In this document: positions 16,304 to 26,237 of the stretch, one piece after another | Layout of the letters: every line of letters begins with the position of its first letter | Numbering within the stretch: the first letter of the stretch is position 1 | NCBI RefSeq assembly: GCF_017744445.1 | Contig: NZ_JAGIBH010000001.1 | Location: 322,178 to 386,177, forward strand | From: Caulobacter sp. | GTDB taxonomy: Bacteria; Pseudomonadota; Alphaproteobacteria; Caulobacterales; Caulobacteraceae | Direction: 5' to 3' | DNA: 64,000 nucleotides | Program-made: the position numbers and the translations under genes | The notes under the pieces: generated by a model | Seen by the model: the letters and a program-made list of their open reading frames with translations, nothing else | Database searches by the model: none | Told to the model about the DNA's origin: nothing

Positions 16304-17254
16304 ATGGATGTCGATCTGCTGGCGGGATTTGGCGTGGGGTTCCTGGGCAGCCGGTTGAAACGCCTGGCTGAGCGGATGCAGGCCGACGCCGCCGAAGTGG
16401 CGCGCTATCTCGACCTGCCGGTGCAGCCGGCCCAGATGTCGCTGCTGATGACCATCCGCCTGCACGGCCCGATCTCGGTCGGCGAGCTGGCCGAGCGCCT
16501 GCAACTGGCCCAGCCCACCGTGACCCGCGCCCTGGGCACACTCAGCGAATTCGTCGAGGCGCGCCCTGTGCCGGGCGATGGTCGCTCCAAGCGCCTGGCC
16601 CTCACCGAGGCCGGCGAGGCCCTGCTGGTTCGCGTCCAGACGCAGCTCCTGCCCCGCATCGAGCCGGCGGCCGCCGAACTGGTCGATGGGCTGGAGGGCG
16701 ACTTCATGCAGGGCCTGGCCAAGGTCGAGCAGCGCCTGGCGCAGGCCTCGCTGCTGATCCGCATCCAGCGCGCCGGCGCGCCGGCCATGTGGGCCCGCGA
16801 CTTCTCCGACGACCTGGCCGAGGCCTTCTATCGGATCAACGCCGAGTGGATCCAGGACATGTTCGCCCTGGAGGAAAACGACATCGCCCTGCTGTCCAAC
16901 CCGCGCGAGCTGATCCTCGACAAGGGCGGCGTGGTGCTGTTCGCCGAGACACCCGAGCTGGGCGTCGTCGGCACATGCGCCCTGATGGTCTCCAAGGACG
17001 GCTGGGTCGAGCTGACCAAGATGGGCGTGCTGGCCAGCGCGCGGGGGCTGAAGGTCGGCGAATACCTGCTGGCCAAGACCCTGGAACGCGCGGCCAGTCT
17101 AGGCATGGACAAGGTCTACCTGCTGACCAACAAAAAGTGCGCGGCGGCCATCCACCTCTACGAAAAGCTGGGCTTCGTCCACGACGCCGAGATCATGGCG
17201 AAGTTCGGGGCGCGGTACGAGCGCTGCGACGTGGCGATGTCGTTCGCGGGGTAG
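16304..17254 (+). CDS. MarR-family regulator fused to GNAT N-acetyltransferase
   Basis: 316 residues from M-D-V-D-L-L-A-G-F, with GGAGG seven bases upstream (a codon six residues earlier is less likely because it lies in the operator). Residues about 1-150 are a MarR winged helix: G-P-I-S-V-G-E-L-A-E-R-L, Q-P-T-V-T-R-A-L and the wing D-G-R-S-K-R-L-A-L-T-E-A-G. Residues about 170-316 are GNAT-like, with acceptor-site V-L-A-S-A-R-G-L-K-V-G-E-Y-L-L and A-A-I-H-L-Y-E-K-L-G-F. The acetyl acceptor is unknown. Such fusions may couple small-molecule acetylation with control of transcription. It lies alone and ends convergent with the GST gene. Confidence 0.88.
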   Translation: MDVDLLAGFGVGFLGSRLKRLAERMQADAAEVARYLDLPVQPAQMSLLMTIRLHGPISVGELAERLQLAQPTVTRALGTLSEFVEARPVPGDGRSKRLALTEAGEALLVRVQTQLLPRIEPAAAELVDGLEGDFMQGLAKVEQRLAQASLLIRIQRAGAPAMWARDFSDDLAEAFYRINAEWIQDMFALEENDIALLSNPRELILDKGGVVLFAETPELGVVGTCALMVSKDGWVELTKMGVLASARGLKVGEYLLAKTLERAASLGMDKVYLLTNKKCAAAIHLYEKLGFVHDAEIMAKFGARYERCDVAMSFAG

Positions 17255-17261
17255 TGAAGAA

Positions 17262-17397
17262 GCGCCCCCTCCGTCACGTCGCCTATCGGCGCCGCGCCAC
17301 CTCCCCCGCAAGCGGGGCAGGAGGGTGTAGCTTCCTCCTCACCCGTGAAACGGGGGAGGTGGCGCGATGCGGATACGCAGCGTGACGGAGGGGGCGC
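17262..17397. repeat. Family E inverted-repeat element (copy 1)
   Basis: Perfect 17-base outer arms, GCGCCCCCTCCGTCACG at 17262-17278 and its complement at 17381-17397, with inner C-A-C-C-T-C-C-C-C-type arms. It fills the gap between two convergent genes. Confidence 0.88.
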
Positions 17398-17406
17398 AAT
17401 GCTCGT

Positions 17407-18108
17407 CTAAGCCCCCAGCACCTTCCGCAACGAGGCTTCGATCTGGCCGCCGGACCAGGTGTCGCCGTAGTCCTCGCGGGCTTTCTCGGCGAGCGCCTTC
17501 AGCGGGGGCAGCTCGGCGACGCGGCGGGCCAGGGCGGCGGTGTTTGGGGCGGTCTTGTCGAGGATCTGGCCGATCTTCTCGAAGCGTTCGGCCATGGTCG
17601 ACCACAGCACGGCCGTAACCACGTCGGCGATACCCGGCGCGTCGCCGCCCAGCAGGAAACCCGAGGTCTTTTTCAGGCCGTGGCGGCGTCCCGTTTCCTC
17701 CCAGAACGACATCCATTTTTCCAGGCGCGGCTCGAACTCTTTCCAGCGCTCGGCCGTCCACATCTGGCGGCCGCCATCCAGGGTGAGTTCGTCGATGACG
17801 TCATTGGCGTCGCAGACGACCTTCAGCGTCAGGGCCTTCAGCGCCGGATCCTTCGGCAGCAGGTCCAGGGTCTCGCCCAGATAGAGGACGACCGCAGGCA
17901 TCTGGGCGACGGCGACACGGGTCTTGTGGTCGACCAGCAAGGGCGGACCCATGAACGGGATGGGCATGTCCTTGACCGAGCCGGCCATCAGCTCGCCGAT
18001 CGCGTCGTCGCCGGCCTCGCTCCAGGTCTTGCCGGCGAAGGCCAGGACGCCGCGTACGAACTGGCCGCGGAACGGCGCGGACCAGTAGTAGAGCGTGTAG
18101 TCGGACAT
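17407..18108 (-). CDS. Glutathione S-transferase-like protein
   Basis: 233 residues from M-S-D-Y-T-L-Y-Y-W, with GGAG eight bases upstream; an in-frame start ten codons earlier has no support. The N-terminal thioredoxin-like fold (about 3-85) has W-S-A-P-F-R-G-Q-F-V-R and the cis-Pro region P-F-M-G-P-P-L-L; a helical C-terminal domain follows, with G-I-A-D-V-V-T-A-V near 165. It resembles GSTs of the eukaryotic-like/plant-like group. Substrate unknown. It lies 51 bases downstream of the aminotransferase gene on the same strand and may be co-transcribed with it. Confidence 0.78.
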   Translation of the reverse strand: MSDYTLYYWSAPFRGQFVRGVLAFAGKTWSEAGDDAIGELMAGSVKDMPIPFMGPPLLVDHKTRVAVAQMPAVVLYLGETLDLLPKDPALKALTLKVVCDANDVIDELTLDGGRQMWTAERWKEFEPRLEKWMSFWEETGRRHGLKKTSGFLLGGDAPGIADVVTAVLWSTMAERFEKIGQILDKTAPNTAALARRVAELPPLKALAEKAREDYGDTWSGGQIEASLRKVLGA

Positions 18109-18159
18109 GGCGGGCTCCTGGAAAGCGTCCGGTGACAACGCCGAGGCGCCGCGTCCGTT

Positions 18160-19479
<1,320 letters not shown>

Positions 19480-19506
19480 GGCGGGTGAACTCCTTCCGGG
19501 GATTGC

Positions 19507-19520
19507 ATTGTGATCGCAAT
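19507..19520. promoter_or_regulatory. GntR-type operator before the omega-transaminase gene
   Basis: ATTGTGATCGCAAT is a near-perfect palindrome. It shares the T-G-T-G-A-T-C core with the site at 20362-20378 and lies between the transaminase and its divergent GntR regulator. Confidence 0.55.
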
Positions 19521-19551
19521 TGGCCCCCTCTCGTAAAGAGCACTTCTTTCA

Positions 19552-19640
19552 TCCGTCTCTCCGGCGAAAGCCGGGGCCCAGATGAAACCCACTAGGCGCT
19601 CAGGCTGAATCTGGGTCCCGGCTTTCGCCAGGAAAACGGG
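19552..19640. repeat. Family A inverted-repeat element (copy 2)
   Basis: Arms at 19552-19583 and 19609-19640. The right inner flank CTCAGGCTGAAT is the reverse complement of the flank in the copies at 28.4, 29.4 and 30.7 kb, so the element has a direction and this copy is inverted. It is the only copy I found in a divergent junction. Confidence 0.8.
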
Positions 19641-19654
19641 AAGGGAGGGGTTAG

Positions 19655-20329
19655 ATGGTCCAAGTTCGACGCTCCTTGGCGGATTCCCAAGCCGTCCATG
19701 ACCAGGTGTACGAGGCGATCCGCCAGGCGCTGATCACCGGCCGCATCGCGCCGGGCAAGGGCGTGTCCCTGCGCAGTCTCGCCGCCGAGCTCAGCGTCAG
19801 TCCGATGCCGGTGCGCGACGCCGTCCGCCGTCTCGTCGCCGAGCGGGCCCTCGCCATCAATCCGGCCAACAAGCGGCTGTCGGTACCCTCGCTCACCGCC
19901 GACCGGCTGGAGCAGCTTTCCCTGGCCCGCCTGTGGGTCGAACCGGAGCTGGCCGCGCGGGCGGCGAAAAACGCTGACACCGGACTGATCCGCCAGTTGC
20001 AGGCTATCGACGCCGATGTCGACGAGGCCCTGCGGCTGGGCGATGTCGACCGCTACATGACCGCCAACCACGCTTTCCACTTCGCCATCTACGAACGGGC
20101 CGGAGCCGAGGTGCTGGAGGCCATGGCCGGCGGCCTTTGGCTGCAGGTCGGGCCGTTCATGCGGGTGGTGTTCGGCCGCGTCGGGGCCGACGGCCTGGTC
20201 GCTGACCGTCATGCCGAGGCGATCACGGCGCTGAAGGACGGTGACGCGGACGGCGCCCGCCGCGCCATCGCCGCTGACCTTTCCGAAGGCATGGACAAGA
20301 TGCGCGCGGCTGTGGAGGCCGGCCCCTAA
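19655..20329 (+). CDS. GntR-family regulator with FCD domain
   Basis: 224 residues. Winged helix about 10-80: V-Y-E-A-I-R-Q-A-L-I-T-G-R-I-A-P-G, S-L-A-A-E-L-S-V-S-P-M-P-V-R-D-A-V-R-R-L. The C-terminal all-helical FCD domain (about 95-215) carries metal-ligand-like E-P-E-L, N-H-A-F-H-F-A-I and D-R-H-A-E. It sits between the omega-transaminase and the aldehyde dehydrogenase genes, and matching palindromes lie before both. Likely repressor of amine catabolism; the effector is not known. Confidence 0.88.
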   Translation: MVQVRRSLADSQAVHDQVYEAIRQALITGRIAPGKGVSLRSLAAELSVSPMPVRDAVRRLVAERALAINPANKRLSVPSLTADRLEQLSLARLWVEPELAARAAKNADTGLIRQLQAIDADVDEALRLGDVDRYMTANHAFHFAIYERAGAEVLEAMAGGLWLQVGPFMRVVFGRVGADGLVADRHAEAITALKDGDADGARRAIAADLSEGMDKMRAAVEAGP

Positions 20330-20361
20330 GTCGGGTGCTTGACTCCTCCGCATCGTCGTAA

Positions 20362-20378
20362 ACTGTGATCACAATAGT
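20362..20378. promoter_or_regulatory. GntR-type operator before the aldehyde dehydrogenase operon
   Basis: Perfect core TGTGATCACA (20364-20373) inside ACTGTGATCACAATAGT, 15 bases before the GTG start at 20393. Shares 11 of 12 core positions with the site at 19507-19520. Confidence 0.6.
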
Positions 20379-20392
20379 CCGGATTATCCCGC

Positions 20393-21883
20393 GTGACCTT
20401 GCCCGCCGACATCGCCGACCGTCTCTCGCGCCTGGCCCTGCCGGGGCTGGCGATCATCGATGGCCGGCATGAGGAGGCCGCTTCGGGCGCGACCTTCCAC
20501 AATGTCTCGCCGCGCGACGGGCTGGTGCTGAACCAGGTCACGGCCTGCCAGGGCGAGGACGTGGCCCGCGCCGTCGCGTCCGCCCGCGCCGCCTTCGAGG
20601 ACGGCCGCTGGCGCGACCAGGGCCCGCGCGCCAAGAAGAAGGTGCTGTTCCGCCTGGCCGAGCTGATGGAGCGCGACGCCGAAGAGCTGGCGCTGCTGGA
20701 GAGCCTGGACGTCGGCAAGCCGATCAGCGACGCCCGCAATGTCGACGTGCCGCTCGCGATCGGCACCTGCCGCTGGTACGCCGAGGCGCTGGACAAGGTC
20801 TATGGCGAGGTCGGCGCCTCGCCGGTGGATCGCTTGAGCTACGCCGTCCACGAGCCGCTAGGCGTGATCGGGGCTATCGTGCCGTGGAACTTCCCGCTGC
20901 ACATGGCGATGTGGAAGGTCGCGCCGGCCCTGGCCATGGGCAATTCGGTGGTCCTGAAGCCCGCCGAGCAATCGCCGCTGACGGCGCTGAAGCTGGGCGA
21001 GCTGGCGCTGGAAGCTGGCCTGCCGCCGGGCGTTCTGAACGTCACCCCCGGCCTGGGCGGCGTCGCCGGCGAGGCGCTGGCCTTGTCCAACGACGTCGAC
21101 ATGATCGCTTTCACCGGCTCGGGTCCGGTGGGCCGCAAGCTGATGGAATATTCCGCCCGCTCGAACCTCAAGCGGGTCAGCCTGGAGCTGGGCGGCAAGT
21201 CGCCCCAGATCGTCTTCGCCGACTGTCCCGACCTGGACGCCGCCGCCCAGGCCGCCGCCTGGGGCGTGTTCTATAACCAGGGCGAGGTCTGCACCGCCGC
21301 CTCGCGCCTGCTGGTCGAGGCCTCGATCAAGGACGCCTTCCTGGAGAAGGTCGTGGCGGTCGCCAAATCGATGGTCGTCGGCGACCCGCTGGACGCCTCG
21401 ACCCAGTTCGGCGCCATGGTCAGCGAGCGGCAGATGAACACCGCCCTGGACTACATCGCCACCGCCGACAGCCAGGGCGCGCGGCGGGTGCTGGGCGGTG
21501 CGCGGGTGCGCCAGGAGAGCGGCGGCTTCTATGTCGAGCCGACCATCTTTGACGGGCTGGAGGCCGACCACACCCTGGCCCGCGAGGAGGTGTTCGGCCC
21601 GGTGCTGGGGGTGATGAGCTTCAAGTCCGAGGACGAGGCCATGCGCCTGGCCAACGACACGGTCTATGGCCTGGCCGCGGGCCTTTGGACCTCCGACATC
21701 AACCGCGCCCTGCGCGGGGCCAAGCGGCTGAAGGCGGGGCTGGTCTGGGTCAATGGCTGGGACGCCTGCGACATCACCATGCCGTTCGGGGGTTTCAAGC
21801 AGTCGGGTTTTGGCCGCGACCGCAGCCTTCATGCGTTGCACAAGTACGCCGACCTGAAGTCGGTGTCCGTGACGCTGAGGTAG
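20393..21883 (+). CDS. puuC: Aldehyde dehydrogenase, PuuC-like (gamma-glutamyl-gamma-aminobutyraldehyde)
   Basis: 496 residues from a GTG. Full NAD(P)-dependent aldehyde dehydrogenase: V-P-W-N-F-P-L near 165, F-T-G-S-G-P-V-G-R cofactor loop, catalytic Glu in L-E-L-G-G-K-S-P and catalytic Cys in G-E-V-C-T-A-A-S-R. The closest known type is PuuC, oxidising gamma-glutamyl-gamma-aminobutyraldehyde to gamma-glutamyl-GABA; related enzymes oxidise other aminoaldehydes, so exact substrate is inferred from the neighbours. It starts an operon with gabD (five bases apart) and the aminotransferase that overlaps gabD. A GntR operator lies directly upstream. Confidence 0.85.
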   Translation: MTLPADIADRLSRLALPGLAIIDGRHEEAASGATFHNVSPRDGLVLNQVTACQGEDVARAVASARAAFEDGRWRDQGPRAKKKVLFRLAELMERDAEELALLESLDVGKPISDARNVDVPLAIGTCRWYAEALDKVYGEVGASPVDRLSYAVHEPLGVIGAIVPWNFPLHMAMWKVAPALAMGNSVVLKPAEQSPLTALKLGELALEAGLPPGVLNVTPGLGGVAGEALALSNDVDMIAFTGSGPVGRKLMEYSARSNLKRVSLELGGKSPQIVFADCPDLDAAAQAAAWGVFYNQGEVCTAASRLLVEASIKDAFLEKVVAVAKSMVVGDPLDASTQFGAMVSERQMNTALDYIATADSQGARRVLGGARVRQESGGFYVEPTIFDGLEADHTLAREEVFGPVLGVMSFKSEDEAMRLANDTVYGLAAGLWTSDINRALRGAKRLKAGLVWVNGWDACDITMPFGGFKQSGFGRDRSLHALHKYADLKSVSVTLR

Positions 21884-21888
21884 CCCCC

Positions 21889-23331
21889 ATGACCCTGAAT
21901 CTCGTTGAAACCGAAGCCTTCATCGACGGCCTCTGGATCGAGGGGGGCGACACCTTCGAGGTGCTGAACCCGGCCGACGGGACGGTGATCGCCAAGGTCG
22001 CCGACCTGGGCGCGGGCGAGACGCGGGTGGCGATCGAGGCCGCCCATCGGGCCTTCCCGACCTGGGCCGCCAGGACGGCGAAAGAGCGCGGCGCGATCCT
22101 GCGCAAGTGGAGCGACCTGATGCTCGCCCACGCCGACGACCTGGCCCGGCTGATGACGGCCGAGCAGGGCAAGCCGCTGGCCGAGTCGAAGGGCGAGGTC
22201 GCCTATGGCGCGGCGTTCATCGACTGGTTCGCCGACGAGGCCAAGCGCGCCTATGGCCACACCATCCCGACCCCGATGCCGGGCAAGCGGCTGGCGTCGA
22301 TCAAGCAGCCGGTAGGCGTGTGCGCGGCCATCGCGCCGTGGAACTTCCCGATCGCCATGATCACCCGCAAGGTCGGTCCGGCCTTGGCCGCCGGCTGCAC
22401 GGTGGTGGTCAAGCCGGCCGCGGAGACGCCGCTGTGCGCCCTGGCCATCGCCCGACTGGCGGTGGAGGCGGGCGTGCCGGCCGGCGTGCTGAACGTCGTC
22501 ACCGGCAAGGACTCCAGCGCCATCGGCAAGGCGCTGTGCGACGATAGCCGGGTGCGCAAGCTGTCGTTCACCGGCTCCACGCCGATCGGCAAGATCCTGT
22601 ACCAGCAGTGCGCCGGCACGATGAAGAAGCTCAGCCTGGAGCTGGGCGGCAACGCGCCCTTCATCGTCTTCGACGACGCCGACCTGGAGGCCGCCGTCGA
22701 CGGCGCGATCGCCAGCAAGTACCGCAACACCGGCCAGACCTGCGTCTGCGCCAACCGCCTGATCGTCCAGGCCGGCATCCACGACGCCTTCGTCGCGCGG
22801 CTGGCCGAGAAGGTCGCGGCGATGAAGGTCGGGCCGGGGACGGGCGAGGGCGTCGTCATCGGCCCACTGATCAACGACAAGGCCATCGCCAAGGTCGAGA
22901 GCCTGGTGCGCGAGGCTGTCGAGGGCGGCGCCAAGGTGGTCGTCGGCGGCGACCGCCATGACCTGGGCGGGCTGTTCTACCAGCCCACGGTGCTGAGCGG
23001 CGCGACGCCGGACATGCGCCTGTTCCAGGAGGAGATCTTCGGCCCCGTCGCGCCGGTTGTGAAGTTCCATACGGAAGAGGAAGCCATCCACCTGGCCAAC
23101 GCCACGCCGTTCGGCCTGGCCTCGTACTTCTACAGCAAGGACGTCGCCCGTTGCTGGCGCGTGGCCGAGGCGATCGAAGCGGGCATGGTCGGCATCAACG
23201 AAGGTCTGATCTCCACCGAGGTCGCGCCGTTCGGCGGGGTCAAGGAAAGCGGCCTGGGCCGCGAGGGCTCGTCCGAGGGTTTGGACGAGTACATGGAGAC
23301 CAAATACCTGTGCTTCGGCGGGGTCGGATGA
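21889..23331 (+). CDS. gabD: Succinate-semialdehyde dehydrogenase (NAD(P)+)
   Basis: 480 residues. Aldehyde dehydrogenase with A-P-W-N-F-P-I-A-M-I-T-R-K, F-T-G-S-T-P-I-G, L-E-L-G-G-N-A-P-F and G-Q-T-C-V-C-A-N-R, the last two being the GabD pattern with the redox Cys pair C-V-C. It oxidises succinate semialdehyde to succinate, the exit of GABA breakdown into the TCA cycle. The ATG lies five bases after the preceding stop, and its own stop overlaps the next ATG (ATGA). This supports GABA as an intermediate of the island. Confidence 0.92.
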   Translation: MTLNLVETEAFIDGLWIEGGDTFEVLNPADGTVIAKVADLGAGETRVAIEAAHRAFPTWAARTAKERGAILRKWSDLMLAHADDLARLMTAEQGKPLAESKGEVAYGAAFIDWFADEAKRAYGHTIPTPMPGKRLASIKQPVGVCAAIAPWNFPIAMITRKVGPALAAGCTVVVKPAAETPLCALAIARLAVEAGVPAGVLNVVTGKDSSAIGKALCDDSRVRKLSFTGSTPIGKILYQQCAGTMKKLSLELGGNAPFIVFDDADLEAAVDGAIASKYRNTGQTCVCANRLIVQAGIHDAFVARLAEKVAAMKVGPGTGEGVVIGPLINDKAIAKVESLVREAVEGGAKVVVGGDRHDLGGLFYQPTVLSGATPDMRLFQEEIFGPVAPVVKFHTEEEAIHLANATPFGLASYFYSKDVARCWRVAEAIEAGMVGINEGLISTEVAPFGGVKESGLGREGSSEGLDEYMETKYLCFGGVG

Positions 23332-24683
23332 TCGCCGAGCTGACCCGTCCTCTGTCCGACCTGCTGGCCGACGAGCGCGCCCGGTTCGTGGCCGAGCATC
23401 CGCGCTCGGTCGCCATGGCCAAGGCCGCCTCGGCGGTCTGGCGCGGCGGGGCGCCGATGCACTGGATGAACGACTGGGCCAGCCCGTCGCCGATCTTCGC
23501 CGCCCAGGGCGTTGGGGCGCAGGTCACGGATGTCGACGGCAAGCTCTATGACGACTTCTGCCTGGGCGACACGCCGTCGATGTTCGGACACGGCGACGCC
23601 TCGGTGGCGGCGGCCGTCGCCGACCAGATCAAGCGCGGGGCGGGCTTCATGCTGCCGACCGCCTCGGCGGTGATCGTCGGCAAGCTGCTGGCCGAGCGGT
23701 TCGGCTTGCCGCTGTGGCAGGTGGCGACCACGGCCAGCGACGCCAACCGCGCGGCGATCCGCTGGGCAAGGGCGGTGACGCAGCGGCCGGTCGTGCTGGT
23801 GTTCGACGGCTGCTACCACGGCATGGTCGAGGACGCCTTCGTGGTGCTGAAGGACGGGCAGGGCGTGATGAAGCCGGGCCTGCTGGGTCAGGTCCACGAC
23901 CTGACCGCCACTACCCGCGTTGTGCCTTTCAACGATCTCGCAGCGCTCGAAGCGGCCCTGGCGCCCGGCGACGTCGCCGCCGTGCTGGCCGAGCCGGTGA
24001 TGACCAACTGCGGCATGATACTGCCAGAGCCCGGCTTTCACGACGCCTTGCGGAAGCTGACCCGAGACGCCGGGACCCTGCTGATCATCGACGAGACCCA
24101 CACCATCTCGACCGGCCCCGGCGGCTACACGCAAGCCTACGACCTGGAGCCCGACGTCTTCGTCCTGGGCAAGGCCGTCGCCGGCGGCGTGCCGGCCGCG
24201 GTCTGGGGCGTCACCGCCGAGCTCTCGGCGCGGATGGACGAGGCCCAGGCGCGCATCGGTCCGGGCCAGTCCGGCATCGGCACCACGCTGTCGGGCAACG
24301 CCCTGGCCATGGCGGCCATGCGGGCCATGCTGTCGGAGGTGATGACCGACGCGGCCTACACCTGGATGTTGACCGGCGCGGACCGGCTGGTCGCGGGCCT
24401 CCAGGCCGTGATCGCCGCCCGCAAGCTGCCCTGGTCGGTGGCCCATGTCGGCGCCCGCGTTGAACTGGTCTTCGCCGATCCTCCACCGAAGAATGCCGCT
24501 GAGATGCGGAAAGTGCTGGACCATGAGGCGGTTGAAGCGCTGCACTTGTGGCTGATCAACCGGGGCGTCCTGATCGCGCCCTTCCACAACATGATGCTGG
24601 TCTCGCCCGTCACCGACGGCGCGGCGATCGACCGGCTGGTCGCGGCCGTGGACGGCTTCGCGGCGGCGATGGGGGACGCATGA
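23328..24683 (+). CDS. Class III aminotransferase, glutamate-1-semialdehyde-mutase-like
   Basis: 451 residues. Its ATG overlaps the gabD stop. PLP enzyme of aminotransferase class III: D-G-C-Y-H-G near 165, I-I-D-E-T-H-T with the PLP Asp, Lys282 in L-G-K-A-V-A-G-G-V-P, and G-T-T-L-S-G-N-A-L-A-M. The pattern H-E/G-K-x-x-x-G-G-x-P and the short insertion profile are like HemL and other 'aspartate aminotransferase family' proteins, but it is unlikely to be the housekeeping HemL. The phosphate loop reads T-T-A-S-D-A-N instead of the usual N-S-G-S-E-A-N. Probable amino donor: GABA or another omega-amine, inferred from position. Confidence 0.8.
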   Translation: MIAELTRPLSDLLADERARFVAEHPRSVAMAKAASAVWRGGAPMHWMNDWASPSPIFAAQGVGAQVTDVDGKLYDDFCLGDTPSMFGHGDASVAAAVADQIKRGAGFMLPTASAVIVGKLLAERFGLPLWQVATTASDANRAAIRWARAVTQRPVVLVFDGCYHGMVEDAFVVLKDGQGVMKPGLLGQVHDLTATTRVVPFNDLAALEAALAPGDVAAVLAEPVMTNCGMILPEPGFHDALRKLTRDAGTLLIIDETHTISTGPGGYTQAYDLEPDVFVLGKAVAGGVPAAVWGVTAELSARMDEAQARIGPGQSGIGTTLSGNALAMAAMRAMLSEVMTDAAYTWMLTGADRLVAGLQAVIAARKLPWSVAHVGARVELVFADPPPKNAAEMRKVLDHEAVEALHLWLINRGVLIAPFHNMMLVSPVTDGAAIDRLVAAVDGFAAAMGDA

Positions 24684-24694
24684 CAAAACTTCCG

Positions 24695-24792
24695 CTCATC
24701 CCCGCGAAAGCGGGGACCCAAGCCGAGGTTCGGATTTCGCGCAGTGCTCAAGCTGGCAAGGTCGCTTGGGTCCCCGCTTTCGCGGGGAAGAT
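24695..24792. repeat. Family A variant element between aminotransferase and glutamine-synthetase-like genes
   Basis: Arms contain CCCCGC-GAAA-GCGGGG and its complement, with ACCCAAGC/GCTTGGGT extensions. It lies in a same-strand junction of 136 bases. Confidence 0.8.
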
Positions 24793-24819
24793 CGGTGTTG
24801 GGGGGATTGGCGAGTGAGT

Positions 24820-26193
24820 ATGGTGGCTGATCCCAAGGAATGCCGGGATTTCCTGGCGGCCAATCCGCAGGTGCGGTTCGTCGACGTGTTCTTCACCAGC
24901 ATGACCGGCGTGCCGCGCGGCAAGCGGCTGCGCGTGCACGAACTGGAAGCCATCTACGAATACGGCCGCTTCCTGCCGGGCTCGATCCTGGTGGTCGACA
25001 TCAATGGCGCCGACTGCGAGGACACCGGCCTGGTGTGGGAGGACGGCGACGCCGACCGCCGCGCGCGGCCCGTGCCGGGCACCCTGACCCTGGCGCCGTG
25101 GCTGGGCCCCGACGTCGCCCAGGTGATGCTGTCGCTGTACGAGCTGGACGGCACGCCCAACGACCTTGACCCGCGCCACGTGCTGCAACGGGTGCTGGAT
25201 CGCTACGCCGCCGATGGCCTCACCCCGGTCGCGGCCTGCGAGCTGGAATATTACCTCGTCGACCTGGAGCGCGGCCCCGGCGGCGAGCTGCTGCCCGCCA
25301 AGTCGATGCAGACCGGCCTGCGCCCCAGCGGCATCCAGGTCTACGGCCTGCCCGAGCTGGAAGGCCACGCGCCGTTCCTGCGCGAGCTGTGGGACACCGC
25401 CGACGTGATCGGCGTGCCGCTGGAAGGTGCGATCTCGGAGTTCGCCCCGGCCCAGGTCGAGCTGACCCTGAAGCACAAGCCAGATGCGCTCCGGGCCGCC
25501 GATGACGCGGTGCTGTACAAGCGCATGGCCAAGGGCGTGGCCCTGCGTCACGGCGTCGAGGCGACCTTCATGGCCAAGCCGTGGAGCGACCGCGCCGGCA
25601 ACGGCTTTCACGTCCATCTCAGCGTCAACGACGCCGACGGGAACAACCTTTGCGCCGCCGAGGACCTGGAGGGCTCGCCCCTGCTCAAGCAGGCCATCGC
25701 CGGCATGAAGGTGCTGCTGGGCGAGGGCATGGCGATCCTGGCGCCGAACGCCAACAGCTATCGCCGCTTCAAGGCCAACAGCTATGCGCCGGTGGCTCCG
25801 ACCTGGGGCGTCAACAACCGCACAGTCAGCCTGCGCGTGCCGGCCGGCCCTCCCAAGACCCGCCACGTCGAGCACCGCGTCGCCGGCGCCGACGGTAACC
25901 CCTACCTCGTCCTGGCGGTGCTGCTGGCCAGCGCCCACCACGGCATCGCCAACAAGCTGGACCCCGGCCCGGCGGTGGTCGGCGACGGCTATGCGGCGGC
26001 GGCCAAGGAGAACATCCGGCTGCCCAGCAACTGGTTCGCGGCGGTCGATCTGTTCGAGAAGTCGGCCGTGCTGCGCGACTACCTCGGCGATCGCTTCGTG
26101 GACATGTTCGTCTCGGTCAAGCGCACCGAACAGGCGCGCTTCTTCGAGGTCGTCACCGAACTGGATTTCGACTGGTACCTGCGTAACGCCTGA
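24820..26193 (+). CDS. Glutamine-synthetase-family gamma-glutamylpolyamine synthetase, paralog 1
   Basis: 457 residues from ATG 24820 (a GTG two codons earlier is possible). Beta-grasp N-terminal part then the catalytic domain: E-L-E-Y-Y-L near 140, H-V-H-L-S-V-N near 270, N-S-Y-R-R-F, N-N-R-T-V-S-L-R-V-P and H-R-V-A-G-A-D-G-N-P-Y. It lacks the Tyr adenylylation loop of housekeeping GlnA. By family, such enzymes ligate glutamate to an amine using ATP; paired with paralog 2 and the Pot transporter, a polyamine or monoamine is the likely acceptor. Which amine each paralog uses cannot be read. Confidence 0.85.
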   Translation: MVADPKECRDFLAANPQVRFVDVFFTSMTGVPRGKRLRVHELEAIYEYGRFLPGSILVVDINGADCEDTGLVWEDGDADRRARPVPGTLTLAPWLGPDVAQVMLSLYELDGTPNDLDPRHVLQRVLDRYAADGLTPVAACELEYYLVDLERGPGGELLPAKSMQTGLRPSGIQVYGLPELEGHAPFLRELWDTADVIGVPLEGAISEFAPAQVELTLKHKPDALRAADDAVLYKRMAKGVALRHGVEATFMAKPWSDRAGNGFHVHLSVNDADGNNLCAAEDLEGSPLLKQAIAGMKVLLGEGMAILAPNANSYRRFKANSYAPVAPTWGVNNRTVSLRVPAGPPKTRHVEHRVAGADGNPYLVLAVLLASAHHGIANKLDPGPAVVGDGYAAAAKENIRLPSNWFAAVDLFEKSAVLRDYLGDRFVDMFVSVKRTEQARFFEVVTELDFDWYLRNA

Positions 26194-26237
26194 CAACAAC
26201 TGCCCAACAACGGCAACGAAACATGAGGGAGTTTCGG

